Origin: Gordius sp. MW1
Taxonomy: Eukaryota > Nematomorpha > Gordioida > Gordea > Gordiidae
Direction: 5' to 3'
NCBI GenBank assembly: GCA_964036665.1
Contig: OZ038532.1
Coordinates: 1,674,001-1,738,000 of the forward strand
Length of the DNA: 64,000 bases
Under the pieces are notes generated by a model. The model did no database searches and was not told where the DNA came from. It saw only the letters and a program-made list of their open reading frames with translations. The position numbers and the translations under genes are program-made. This document shows positions 44,559 to 55,511 of this stretch, in pieces. The number at the start of each line of letters is the position of its first letter. The first letter of the stretch is position 1.

Positions 44559-45382
44559 GGGCTTGTCTTAATATCGGATTCAGATTCAAATCGTGCGAAT
44601 TTATCTTTGCTTAAATATCTGATTCAATTTCATGGGATCAAACTCGGTTGTAGTTATTAATATCTTGTTTTTTGATAGTTAAAACGTTTTTTTTTGTTTA
44701 ATTCAACTCTTGAGATTAAATCTAAACTTTGTTGATTTCTAAAAATTTAAAATCATACAACATTTAAGCTTAGGAAAAAATTTGCATCTTACAAAATCGC
44801 TGTTAGGTTATGCGTCTGAAATGTAAATCTGCTGCTGTGAATTCGAAGTTAAGAGACGGCTATGCTATAACCATAGACTAGATAGACTGCTCATGCCATA
44901 TGTTGCAGATGGTTAGTGTGTCAAATTTTCCTACATTTTGAAGAGGGCTGGTGTATTTTAACCATGTAATTTTGCCCTATAACAGTCAATTTACCTTCCT
45001 CACTAGTATATAAATTAAAACGAACGTCAATAAATTAATATTATACAAAATAGCAATTAATATTGATGGCTATATTATTAAACAAACTTTAATCGCAGTT
45101 TTTACATTTTTAATTTTTATGTAATGTGTAAATGATATTTATTTCAAAATGCTGTTTTTGACGTCTACCCAATTCAATATTTTTTTATTTACCTTTTTAA
45201 GATTATTTAATTTGCGAAAATTACGAATTTCTATATGATCACCACTTTACAATGTGCCTTTCAAAATGATGGAAAAAAGGGTACACATTTTCTGCGTTGA
45301 TGAGCAGTCTATCTAGTCTAGGGTTATAACCCGTACGACGATTTTTGCTGCCCACCAAAATCCAATATTAAGAAACAAGCCC
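44559..45382. mobile_element. PIF/Harbinger-like MITE, copy 1, with nested insertion
   Basis: Left end GGGCTTGTCTTAATATCGGATT; right end, reversed, GGGCTTGTTTCTTAATATTGG. Without the nested element it is about 380 bp, like the copies at 50268 and 53992. The flanks here do not show the TWA duplication seen in the other copies. Confidence 0.7.
44876..45318. mobile_element. Mariner/Tc1-like MITE nested in the Harbinger-like MITE
   Basis: Perfect 19-bp inverted ends GACTAGATAGACTGCTCAT and ATGAGCAGTCTATCTAGTC, flanked by TA on both sides (44874-44875 and 45319-45320). 443 bp, AT-rich, no transposase. TA duplication with precise ends is the Tc1/mariner pattern. Confidence 0.8.
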
Positions 45383-45395
45383 TGTACTAAAAATT

Positions 45396-45469
45396 ACATT
45401 TCTTACACAGCAGCATCCTCCTAACCCATCCTTTGATCGATCGATAGCTAAGAAGAGCTTTGGTTTGGC
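45396..45469 (+). other. Probable 5' UTR / splice acceptor upstream of gene 2 start
   Basis: 'acatttcttacacag' is a good acceptor about 55 bases before the ATG. An in-frame TAA lies seven codons upstream of the ATG, which supports 45470 as the start and makes the sequence after the acceptor untranslated. Confidence 0.5.
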
Positions 45470-48400
45470 ATGACGACCACTCAGTTACTTCTCCGAGATA
45501 CCCCTCCTTCCCCAACACCACCACCCCCTCTAAGGGCCAATCCGCCTAAATTTGCTCCCATGATTTCACGGTCTCAACAGGAACATAAGCATTCAAAATC
45601 ACAATCCCTTATTCCCAAATCGACTGCTAGCCTTCAGGGTAGTACTAATAAGGGGACCGGTGGCTGTATTTCGGACGGAGTCAGGCAAAAATTGTTGATA
45701 TACTTGATGAACAAAAAACGACCGGCCGGCAGCAGCCTTCTCAGGTCGGCTTCATCCCTGACTTGCAATAGTACTACTGGGCAAGGGGCAGCAGGCCTAG
45801 GGTACGGGAACCATCGCCAACTAGAGGCGGGAGCCTACCAGTAAGTATTTTGCTGCCGCGCTCGCTTCACGTTTTAGCCTTAGACTAGGGTTGTGGCTGG
45901 GTTTTGTTTTGACGACCTTTCAGCTTAGACTAACGATCGACTCTGACGGCTTGTTTTTCAAATTTCAACTAAGCCCGGAGGTCGACTAAGAAAAAAGTCG
46001 GCCAAAAATTGGTCTGTTTAGGTCGACCAAACAAAACCTAGCCGTTTTTACAACACTAGCCTTAGGCCATGTTAGTAGAGTATATCACTCACGGCGCCCC
46101 ATTGACTACCGCTTCTTTTATTTTAGCGCCACATTTCGTCATAGGCCTAGCTATTATGTATAAGTTGCGCTGAAAAATCCTACCTTTTCCTGCTCTTTTT
46201 CAGTTAACACTTAGTGATAGATGATGATACACTCTTTCTCGGTTAGGTTTAGTAGTGAGGCAAAACTGAGTACACAAGTTTGGCATTTTCTTGGCGCCTG
46301 GTATATTTGAAGGCGATATCTTTCAATGTTTATCATTAATAGTTCGGATGGCAAAGTCGATATCATCATAGTTCCGCTAAGTTTCTGGACTACATTCCTG
46401 CATTAAAATGTTAATGGCCATTTTGTTAAATTAACCTAGAAGTAAATCTCATACTCTGGGGTGGTAGGGAGGGGCGGCCGCACCCCTCTAACTTTAAAAA
46501 TTCTTCAAAATTTTATATGATTATGGGCTAAAAATGCAAAAAATTAGCATTTTGCCCCTCTCTAAATCCAATCCTGGCTACGCCTATGCCCTGTGAGCTA
46601 CTTGAAGTTATTAATTAACGCGCGCGCATATATATGTATATATCACCGAGACCGACCATTACCCTCATGATCATGATTCGCAATATAACCCATAATCCTT
46701 GCCTTTTAGATTATCTTCGCTGAAAAGATTTGTTTAAGTATTATAATATCGCTTTCTAAATATTTTTCCATTTTTATTAACGATTGAATAAATAAACTGC
46801 GTGCATATTTTCCCAGCTACGTCTACCGTCGCTGGGAAAATATGTTTTTTTGCCTCAAGATGTTAGACTTGATTTTTGCACCCTTCTCGAAAACAGTATG
46901 AGCAGTCTAAATAAATAGAGGGAATTAGCGCTAGAGTCATTCTTTTCGCAACTGTAATTTCGTTTGTTTCCCCAGATGTTTGTTAGGAACATAGTCCCCG
47001 GCTTACATACCATTCATTTACTTATTACTCATTACGCCTGTATTCCTGCTTACTTAATTCTAGCTTACCCCCAAAATAGTTGTTGTTCAAAACGCTCTTT
47101 TACTATTATTAATTCAGGTGCTGCTGCTAATAGTAATAGGTGGGTTGGGGGAAGATTAAATGAGAACAGTGAGATAAAGAGCAAGTCTGGTTGCCAAAAC
47201 TTGGTCCGCTACTATTTATACCTATGTCATATTCATTTTATCATTATATAGGTAAAGTCATTGCATTACATGTAGGGTAAATTTGTAAAGAGTTTATGGA
47301 ATTTTAGAAGTTATAGTTACCGAGGTAGGAAATTTTGTAATAAATAGATGAATAACTTGTGCATTTCAAGACTTGTTTTCTTAAAGACACAAACGAGAAA
47401 GGCCAATTATATCAATGACATTAATCAAAGTTATATGATACATAAATTACTGCGATAGTCTAAAGCGTGTTTGAAACTAAAGCCCATAAAAGGTTACTCA
47501 TTTTGTTTAGATTTTCTGCAAGTATTAGATTCTGCCTCCCTTAGCAGCAATCATACCGCAAAGGAGGGTTTCGATAAAACCGACACGAAGCCCTGAGGGC
47601 CGCTTTGCCAATTATAAAAATAAATTTTATCTTATTTGGGGAGGGGAATAGTATTATTGTATGAATGAGAAAATTTATTTTTTTTGGCCTCGTTCGCATC
47701 AAATTTAATTTATTCAGGGCATCACACTACTACGTATGTTTTGTTTGTACCTGGCATATTGCCAAACTACGACGGATGCCTTAAATCATGTTGTTTTACC
47801 TCATTAGTTAATAGAGTTTAACATGATTTTATGATCAAAGGTCGGCCATCTTGTATGATCAATCGGCTTGTTTAAAATGAGGAGTTAAATAGGTGGGCCT
47901 GGATCGGCAGCCAAAAGCTTGTTAATATTTAAAGGAGAAACATAATGGTAATTTTAGCCATTTTGCCTCAAAATTGTATATTAATTTGAAAATTTTTAAC
48001 GGGAGATGCGGCTTTCCATTCGCTGGGTATTAATTTGATTTATAAATATATGTGATAATTAGGAGAGTTATTGTTATGGGCTTTGTCTTTGATATCACAT
48101 CGTCAACACGACCATGGGCGTAGCCAAGGGGGGCAGGGAGGGGCGGCTGCCCTCCCTCTTAATCCAAAAATTTGTTGAAATTTATAATAATTATTGCCAA
48201 AATTTCAAAAAAAGTTCGTTTTGCCTTTCCCTAAATCATTGTTGACCCCCCCCCCCCCCCCCTTAATTCAAATGCTGGCTACGCCCATGAACACGACTGT
48301 TAGGCCTCGTTAACCGAACGTCACCCCTCATCCAAATATCTAAAGAAGCTGCTGACCATCTTAATGTGACCAATAGGTATAGGGTTTTTTTATAAGTATA

Positions 48401-51400
48401 TATGATGATGTGATAATTATTTTTAAGTTCCTTCGCATGTTATGATTTTGTTTGGCGCCCTAATCTTGCAATTATAGGATCTATGTAAAAACGAATGATT
48501 GCTCCCCCCATACCAGACAATTTATTTCATCTACTAGGTCGGCCTCTCCCTCCTCATACTCCTGCAACCCTTTAATAGTAAAGAAGGGCGCTGCTCTCGC
48601 CCGCCCTCCTGCTGCGTCAGAGCTAAGCAATGGGCTCAAGCGTTGTCACTCTATCAAGAATTTACAACATCGCCGTCACCCCTACAAACCAGAGGCTAAA
48701 CTTCATGCTACTAATACGAATTATTCCCTCGTTTGCGACGATGAAAAGGATCAGGAGCGAGGCATTTTAAATCGAACCTCGAGTTTCAGTGAGAACCCGT
48801 TAAAAGAGGAGGGATATAAGGAACAGGTCCCCTCGTCCCCCTCGCATCTTGACATTATGTGTATGACTCACAGCTTGAGTTCGGATCGCCTTTCTATGCG
48901 AAAAACGTGTGAGTCTCTCTCTCTCTCTTGTTATAACTCTTAACTTCGTTTCTTTATGAATGAAATTTTGCAATAGAATCAGCTTTTGATTTGAATAACA
49001 AGAAGGTTGATGGTTTAAATGTTAATACCAGGTTTCGTTTATGACCAGCAATGCGGCTTTGTTTAGTCTTCACAACATTTTTGGCCTGCATTTACGATAA
49101 ATGCCTACTTATCGTTTTTTAGTTTCGGACTCTGACCTCAAAAACAAAGGAGGCCCTCCTGGTGTCATTAAAATGGGGCCGGCAAGCGATGCGCAAAATG
49201 TGTGCCGGTGCACTAAATCTAAATACCCGGCCCAGCTCAGCTCGCCTGACCAGGCCATGGATCTTAGCGTAAAAATCAAGAAATATTATCCTAAAACTCA
49301 CTAATTTGTGCGAATTGAATTCACTCCTTTTAACTCGTAGTTACTAAGTTGCTTGTGGAACATTTTTAAATAATACTCTGATTTGTCTAATGTTAGAGAC
49401 ATTTTTGTATAACTAAAGGCGAATTTATAACTTAATACATGGGCGTAGCCAGGTTTTGGATTAGGGGGGGGGGCAATAATTTATGTCATTGACCCTCCCC
49501 CCGGCTACGCCCATGACTTAATACAATATAATTTGAAAACAATCCAAGTTTCGTCCACAAGAAGCAGTCAGTTATTGCAAAAGGTTTAAGATTAAATTTG
49601 GCAATTAAAATACGGTTTATTATCTTTTCTGTTAGTGAGCCTTGACATTTTCTGCTGTTAATTATGTATATATATATTCTATGCTCAAACGATTGGTTGC
49701 TCCCACCTTCGAAAGGAGGTCTAATTGCTCTTCCCTTATTTCTTAAATTTACACCTTGTACCAACAATCTCTTCGAAATTATTTTAATTAGTAGTATTAA
49801 ATTCTGCATTTTAAATATAACCAATATCATGTTTTCCATTACTTTTAGATTGGTCCGGTTAGAGTTGACTACGGCAAACAGCCAAACAAAATGCGGAGCG
49901 GCATTATTGTAAATAACGCCTTCAACAACTCTTGCATCGGGGAGTCCATGGAAACGGATCTCAGTTTGGAATTGGAAATTATGAAAGAAAGCTCGTGCAA
50001 ACCAAACTCGGCTTGGCAAAGCTTGCCCAACATACCTAAAGGCCTAGTCTATGATCGACGAGATGGCCTTAATGCTATGGAAGATGGTGGTGAAAGTGTG
50101 GGCGAGGCTAAAATTCTCAAGATCAAGCATCATCCCTACTCCATCGATTGTTTGGTTTACGATGGGCAATCTTCGAGAGGTCTTCGTAGGAACGTTCCTT
50201 CAACGTCGCCCATTCAAGTAAATCGTGTGTTGAATGTGCTGAAACTCCCCTTTCTAATAATGTCTTAGGGCTTGTCTTACTATCGGATTTCGTTGCGCAG
50301 CAAAAATCGTTATACGGGTTATACCATAGCCGTGTCTTAAATTCGAATTCACAGCAGATTTACATTTTAGAAGTATAACATAACAGCGATTTTGTAAGGT
50401 GGAAAATTTTTCTTAAGCTAAATGTTGTATGTTTTTAAATTTTTAGGTATCAACAAAGTTTGCATTTAATTTCCAGAATTAAAATAAACAAAAATACGTT
50501 TTTAACTATCAAAAAACAAAATATTAATAATTAAAAACCGAGTTTGACCTATGAAATTGAATTGGATATTTAAACAAAGATAAGTTCGCGCGATTTGAAT
50601 TTGAAATCAATATTAAGACAAGCCCTTAGATGACTTTTCTTGCTTTTAACGTGCTTAAATGAATACCTGATTAGTATGGCCCTAATGACGATAATCTAAA
50701 TTTTGTTTGTTAGTGTGAATATTATTGACATACAATAGTTTTCAATTAATTGCGTTGTGGGGAGTTTTTTTAAAAACGGGCATACTTAAAAACTAAAGCA
50801 GACGATAAAATGTACTTCTTATGAATTTAAATTTCGATTTATCACCTTTTCTAAATAAATTTGTTTTAAATCAAACCTGTTAGGCTCCATGCTTTGAAAG
50901 AGATCTTCTTTGTACAATAATTATATCTTTACCTTGTACAATCGTTAAAAAATATGTTTAATTTATCGATTACATAAATCAGACATAAATATTAGACAGT
51001 TTGTGCTGTAACCAAATCATGAATTCAAAAGTGTTGTATGTGTAAAAATAATAATAATATTTTATATTGGTAATAAAATTAGATGTGGATAACTGCGAAA
51101 GCCACCTTTGAGAACCACCCAAAACAATTGAATTTGTGTGTGTTTTTAACGTCCTTAGACCTTTGAAACCTTAGTTTTTTATAATAAGCTCAATTTAATA
51201 TAATACATCGGAACGTTTTCCGAATATTTACAATTCTTAACTTCCTTATTTATTTATCTCACCTTCACAAAATATGTAATTTTTTATAAAAATAATAAAT
51301 GATCAAAAATTTTACGTGATCTCGTTACAGGAGAGTATGAACGTCACACCTCCACCAACCCTCGTATGCTCCCAATCCAACCCAAATCTAGCTCCCACGC

Positions 51401-54400
51401 TACCCTCTTACCTCCTCCCTCAATCTTCGGACGTTTACCAAGGAGCAGTCCCTAATTATAATTACTTGGGCCCCTCCGCACTTGCAACCGCTTACATGAT
51501 GTACTGTTGCTCCCTGACACAAGGCCCTCCTTACCCCCTCCTCTTACCTCAATTCGAGCATCATCCGCACCAAGTGCTCGCCGGCCCGAGCGGATTACCA
51601 TTTTTGCAACCACAGGCAGGTTCATTCTACCCCAGTCTCCTTGGACCACTCTTTTACAACCCAAATGATAATAATCATCATCATCAGGTGGGTAGTAGTG
51701 CCCATTGGTTTCCCTCCGTTGAAACCCTCGACGAAGGCATGAAGTTGTATGCCGATGCTCCTCCCTTAACCTCGCCTCCCAAACAAGGTCCTCTCGCCCA
51801 CGATCTACCTGTCAGTCCCCCTTCGCCGCAAACTAAGCGATGGAGTATATATAAATTATGTATGTCTGTGTGGGGGGGGGGTGGGCTATTTCGTGGTTTC
51901 TATGCATATTGACTTAGACGGGATGTTTATAGTTTGAAATATTGAGACATTTGACTTACCTCCTGGCTCCTTGTAAAAAGCGTTTGTGGTTTCGAAAGGC
52001 TAGTAGGCAGTCAAGTTAGTTTGGAATATGGGTTCGCTTCAAAGTTTTATTTATTTCTTTAATTTAAGGCAATGTTGGCATGTGTACTAGCCTAAAACCT
52101 GTGAATAAAATCATTTTAAGCTTGTCCCAAAAATCAAACGCTGTTCCATTTAATTTGAGATATATTCGGATGACCGACGTGGCTTGTGCCTATTCAAAGT
52201 AAACAATCGTACTTGACCCCCATTTTGAAATTTAATAAAGGCACCGCTCCTCCGTGTGTGTATAATTAATGCTCGTTAGGTGCGGAAGTTACATATTTAA
52301 ATCCTTTTTTGCAATCTTAGCTGAGGTGGGTGAAAGTGGGAAGGATCTTCGTATGGACCAAGATATCGTGTCATCACACAAGGATGAACCCTCTGTTTTT
52401 AGGTACTATATCCCATCCGCTCTTTTCATGTTAGCTTACTATTGGTATGTCGTTATTCATTCACACATGTACATTACGCGCGAAATACTATTGCGCTTAC
52501 TTTGACAACCGCGTTAAATTGAATTAAAACTGCATTATTACTTTGTTGACCATGTCTTTTGATATTATCTCAATGTTGATTGCATTTGTGATTTTAGCAT
52601 GAATCAAAGTCCTACTCCTACACTTTCCTAACATAACATGGGTTAAAATTGAAAAAAGGATTTTGGGGCCGGCTATAAATTAATTGTTTTAAATAATACC
52701 GCTGGGTTTTATATGTTTCACGTTCTCATAATTTATAATGGATTTTAAAAATTTATTTTTGGGTCCGGCTTTGGTTGATTTTATATACTCGGATCGAAAT
52801 AAGGTTGAAATTTAAATAACCCTTCGAGTTGGATGGGGGTTGGATCATCAATTGTACAAGACTCTGGCATAGACGTCGTCAAGAGAAGGCAGGGACAGAG
52901 GGTTCTGCTTTCTATTTTCGTTTATCTTTTAAAAATCCTCTCATATTAAACCAAATGTTTAAAGAAATTATTAAAGATTTACAGTATAAGAAAAGGTTTA
53001 TAAATTGCTCCTGTCTAAGAGAAGAGACTACAATTTGTTGAAAGGTATATGGGTAACTGTAATTGAGTAATTTGGAATAAATTTTTATACGTATTTGATG
53101 ATAGAAATCGAGGAGCTAGTACCGGGGGCCGAATTCCATACAAGCCCAGGTATCATAGAATGTTCGTTCTTAAAGCGGAGGCAGAAGCGGCTGCTGGAAC
53201 ACCCTTCGAACGCACAAACAGCGAACCCATACCCGGACCCCCGGTCGGGGTCTTAAACTCGACCCAGGACCCAGCGCCTATGGGTTGTCTCAAACCTCAA
53301 CTCAGCTTTCCCGTGGTTGGGAGGGGCGGTATTTGTGCAAAGTCCCGACTAAGCCATCGTCAATCCATCTCGAAACCGCTCAAAAAATGCGTTTCCGAAA
53401 TGAAATTGAGACCGTCACACAATCACCCCGCCCCCCACAAATCAACTTTTAACGTTTTCAACTATAGCGATGACGCAGGAGACGAGCGTGATAATGGGGT
53501 AGTAGAGGATAAAGTTGGCAACAAGCAGGTCAGCCTACAAAAAGCATTTTTTTTGCTTTAAACAAAATCTTTTTTAACGTATTGTTGCCACTACTACGTC
53601 TAATGTTGCGCCATAGTGTTTTTCGATTTTTGTGCGTTACCTTTTGGTGTGAAGACAAATTACACTAGGCAACAAATAATGGTCTTGTGTAATTAACCGG
53701 AAAACGGTGAACATCTTCTGATAGAGTTATTTGTGATGAACACAAATATGTTTTTCTTTTTTTTCCTATACGTCAGGTTTTTGAAATATTTTGATTCAAA
53801 GTTGCGAAATTGAAATTGAATAGCTAAAAAAAAATTAAAACCTCTAAGTGGTAGAACCAACATAGGGTAAAACATTGAAAAATGGTTTATTTTCCTATTT
53901 TTATTACTTTTTAATATATATCAAAATCTTTAGGTTCGATCAACAAATAAGATGTATATGCATTTACTAAATATTTTTTCTCTCACTGCTAGGGCTTGTC
54001 TTAATATCGAATTCAAATTCAAATCGCAGAATTTTTCTTCGTCTAAATATCCGATTCGATTTCATGGGTCAAACTCGGTTGTAATTATTAATATTTTGTC
54101 TTTGATGGTTAATAACGTTTTTTTGTTTATTACAACTCTTGCGATTAAATTGAACATTGCGGACACCTAAATATGTAAAAACATACAACATTTAAGCGTA
54201 GGAAAAATTTGCATCTTACAAAATCGCTGTTATATAATGCGTCTGAAATGTAAATCTGCTGTGAATTCGAAGTTAAGACACGGCTTTGTTATTATAGCCC
54301 ATTCGACGATTTTTGCTGCGTACCAAAATCCGATATTGAGACAAGCCCTTAGGGCTATAAAATACATGTAGGAAGTCTATGAATTCGTTATTATTTAAGT

Positions 54401-55119
54401 CACAATTAATCGCTTGCATGCACCGATTTGTAGCGTTTGAAGGAAGCCATTTTGCAATGGGTAGCCAACAAATCGCCTTCTACCAATGTACCATTGCCAA
54501 CGGGAAGGAGTTTAGGTAAGGTTGCGTCTAGCCGAGCCAGCGCCTCTTCTAAAAGACTTAAGAGAGCTAAAAACATTGACATCCCCGAAGATCAATCTCT
54601 GCACATGCCTCGTGACTCATATTCAGGATTGCATGAGGAAGTTGAGACCGAGGGAAGCGCTAAGGCACCTAGCTCTCCAAACGGTCCTTCCTTTTTGCAG
54701 CGAAGAGAAGATGCCTTTGGAAGTTAGTTTAAGCTTTTGGTCCTTGTCTTAATTTACATTGAAGCTATCGAAGGCTCTATCTGCCCAAGTTTATGGGTAC
54801 AGATTTCGGGCACTGTACCTTAGAAGAACCAACTTCAATAGTTTGTGATTTGATTGTAATAACGTTTTTTGTAAGGTTTTATTAGGGGATTGTTGTTTTA
54901 ACGAGCCAAATTTGTTTGTATTCACTCAGATATTGAAACAGCAACTAAATTATGTGTATATATTTCGCACCCTTAGACGTGAAGCAGCATATATCGGTGT
55001 TGCTTAGGCAAGGCATGGCCGCATCCTCCTTTTCTATGGAAAATCATGCTAGTCGAATGGTTTCCGAAATAGAGGCGGTCAATGCTCTGGCTTCACTTTC
55101 AATGACTCAAAGCCGATGA
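45470..55119 (+). CDS. Gene 2: Ser/Pro-rich regulatory protein with class IIa HDAC-like motifs, 9 exons
   Basis: Coding exons: 45470-45840, 48538-48908, 49123-49268, 49849-50217, 51331-51844, 52321-52402, 53105-53528, 54434-54722, 54977-55119. All are GT-AG and in phase, giving 2709 nt and about 902 residues. Exon 7 could instead start at 53150 or 53159, also in frame. No catalytic domain or transmembrane helix was seen. Exon 1 has VRQKLLIYLMNKKR, which resembles the MEF2-binding helix of HDAC4/5/9 (V..KL....NKK). 14-3-3-like sites include LNRTSSFSE and ERTNSEP. QAMDLS in exon 3 is a possible CtBP-type DLS motif. Exon 8 has basic SSKRLKRAK, a possible nuclear signal. The last exon ends EIEAVNALASLSM, like the tail of HDAC4/5. 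Inference: a nuclear cofactor of the class IIa HDAC/MITR type that lacks the deacetylase domain. The exon model is well supported; the family assignment is tentative. Confidence 0.7.
45888..46056. mobile_element. GTCGACC-family MITE, copy 4, in gene 2 intron 1
   Basis: It runs from TAGGGTTGTGGCTGGG to AGCCGTTTTTACAACACTA, with GTCGACTAAG and GGTCGACCAAAC inside. 'ccttaga' and 'ccttagg' flank it with a one-base offset, suggesting a decayed target duplication of about 8 bp. Confidence 0.65.
46455..46588. mobile_element. CATGGGCG-family MITE in gene 2 intron 1
   Basis: Core 'gggaggggcggccgcacccc' and right end CTGGCTACGCCTATG; the left end is eroded. Confidence 0.6.
48113..48289. mobile_element. 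CATGGGCG-family MITE in gene 2 intron 1
   Basis: 177 bp from CATGGGCGTAGCCAAGG to CTGGCTACGCCCATG with a perfect 8-bp duplication aacacgac (48105-48112 and 48290-48297). Confidence 0.9.
49438..49515. mobile_element. CATGGGCG-family MITE, 78-bp internally deleted copy
   Basis: CATGGGCGTAGCCAGG to CCGGCTACGCCCATG with a perfect 8-bp duplication acttaata (49430-49437 and 49516-49523). It lies in intron 3 of gene 2. Both ends are intact although half the interior is missing. Confidence 0.88.
50268..50625. mobile_element. PIF/Harbinger-like MITE, copy 2, in gene 2 intron 4
   Basis: GGGCTTGTCTTACTATCGGATT and, reversed, GGGCTTGTCTTAATATTG ends, 358 bp, flanked by TTA on both sides (50265-50267 and 50626-50628). 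Opposite orientation to copies 1 and 3. No gene inside. Confidence 0.78.
53992..54348. mobile_element. PIF/Harbinger-like MITE, copy 3, in gene 2 intron 7
   Basis: 357 bp, GGGCTTGTCTTAATATCG ends, flanked by CTA on the left and TTA on the right. The interior is the same as copies 1 and 2, e.g. 'catacaacatttaag' and 'aaatctgctgtgaattcgaa'. Confidence 0.75.
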
Positions 55120-55507
55120 ATTTTCGCCATTTTCTATATAAAGCAAATTATTTTATTATCTGCGGTTTATGCGATATTTTGTTATTCTCATTTGTGTTCA
55201 ACATTATTGTGTTAACAATGCCATAACTTTAATTTATAATTTCTAGTCATATCCTATAATATGAATATTCCCGTATTCGAAACTAATCAGTGTCACGTCC
55301 TTTATGATCGTTTTATCGTTTAATACGTTATTTATTAAACCAATCAATATTATTATAATTACCTAAGCACTTTATGTATTAATGCACTTATAAAAAATGT
55401 AGTTATTTATCATTAAACTCTTAATGCTTATGAACTCATTTCTTTGGCTTGACAACAAATTTATTTAGTGAAAGAAATCATAATTTTGGTCTTCCCTAAA
55501 TCTTCAA
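55120..55507 (+). other. Presumed 3' UTR and flank of gene 2
   Basis: AT-rich sequence after the stop at 55117-55119. No strong AATAAA close by; several weaker AT-rich candidates. No other gene before the piggyBac element. Confidence 0.4.
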
Positions 55508-55511
55508 TTAA

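Noticed and set aside
44403..44660. 85-codon open frame upstream of gene 2
   Set aside because: Its second half lies in the Harbinger-like MITE, and the same MITE elsewhere does not keep the frame.
46964..47251. Open stretch after a good acceptor (TTTCCCCAG at 46975) in intron 1 of gene 2
   Set aside because: Joined to exon 1 it hits a stop after five codons, whereas exon 2 at 48538 joins in phase. It could only be an alternative first exon, for which there is no evidence.
49486..50019. Minus-strand 177-codon frame opposite exon 4 of gene 2
   Set aside because: It overlaps a MITE end and the antisense of a well-supported exon. Shadow frame.
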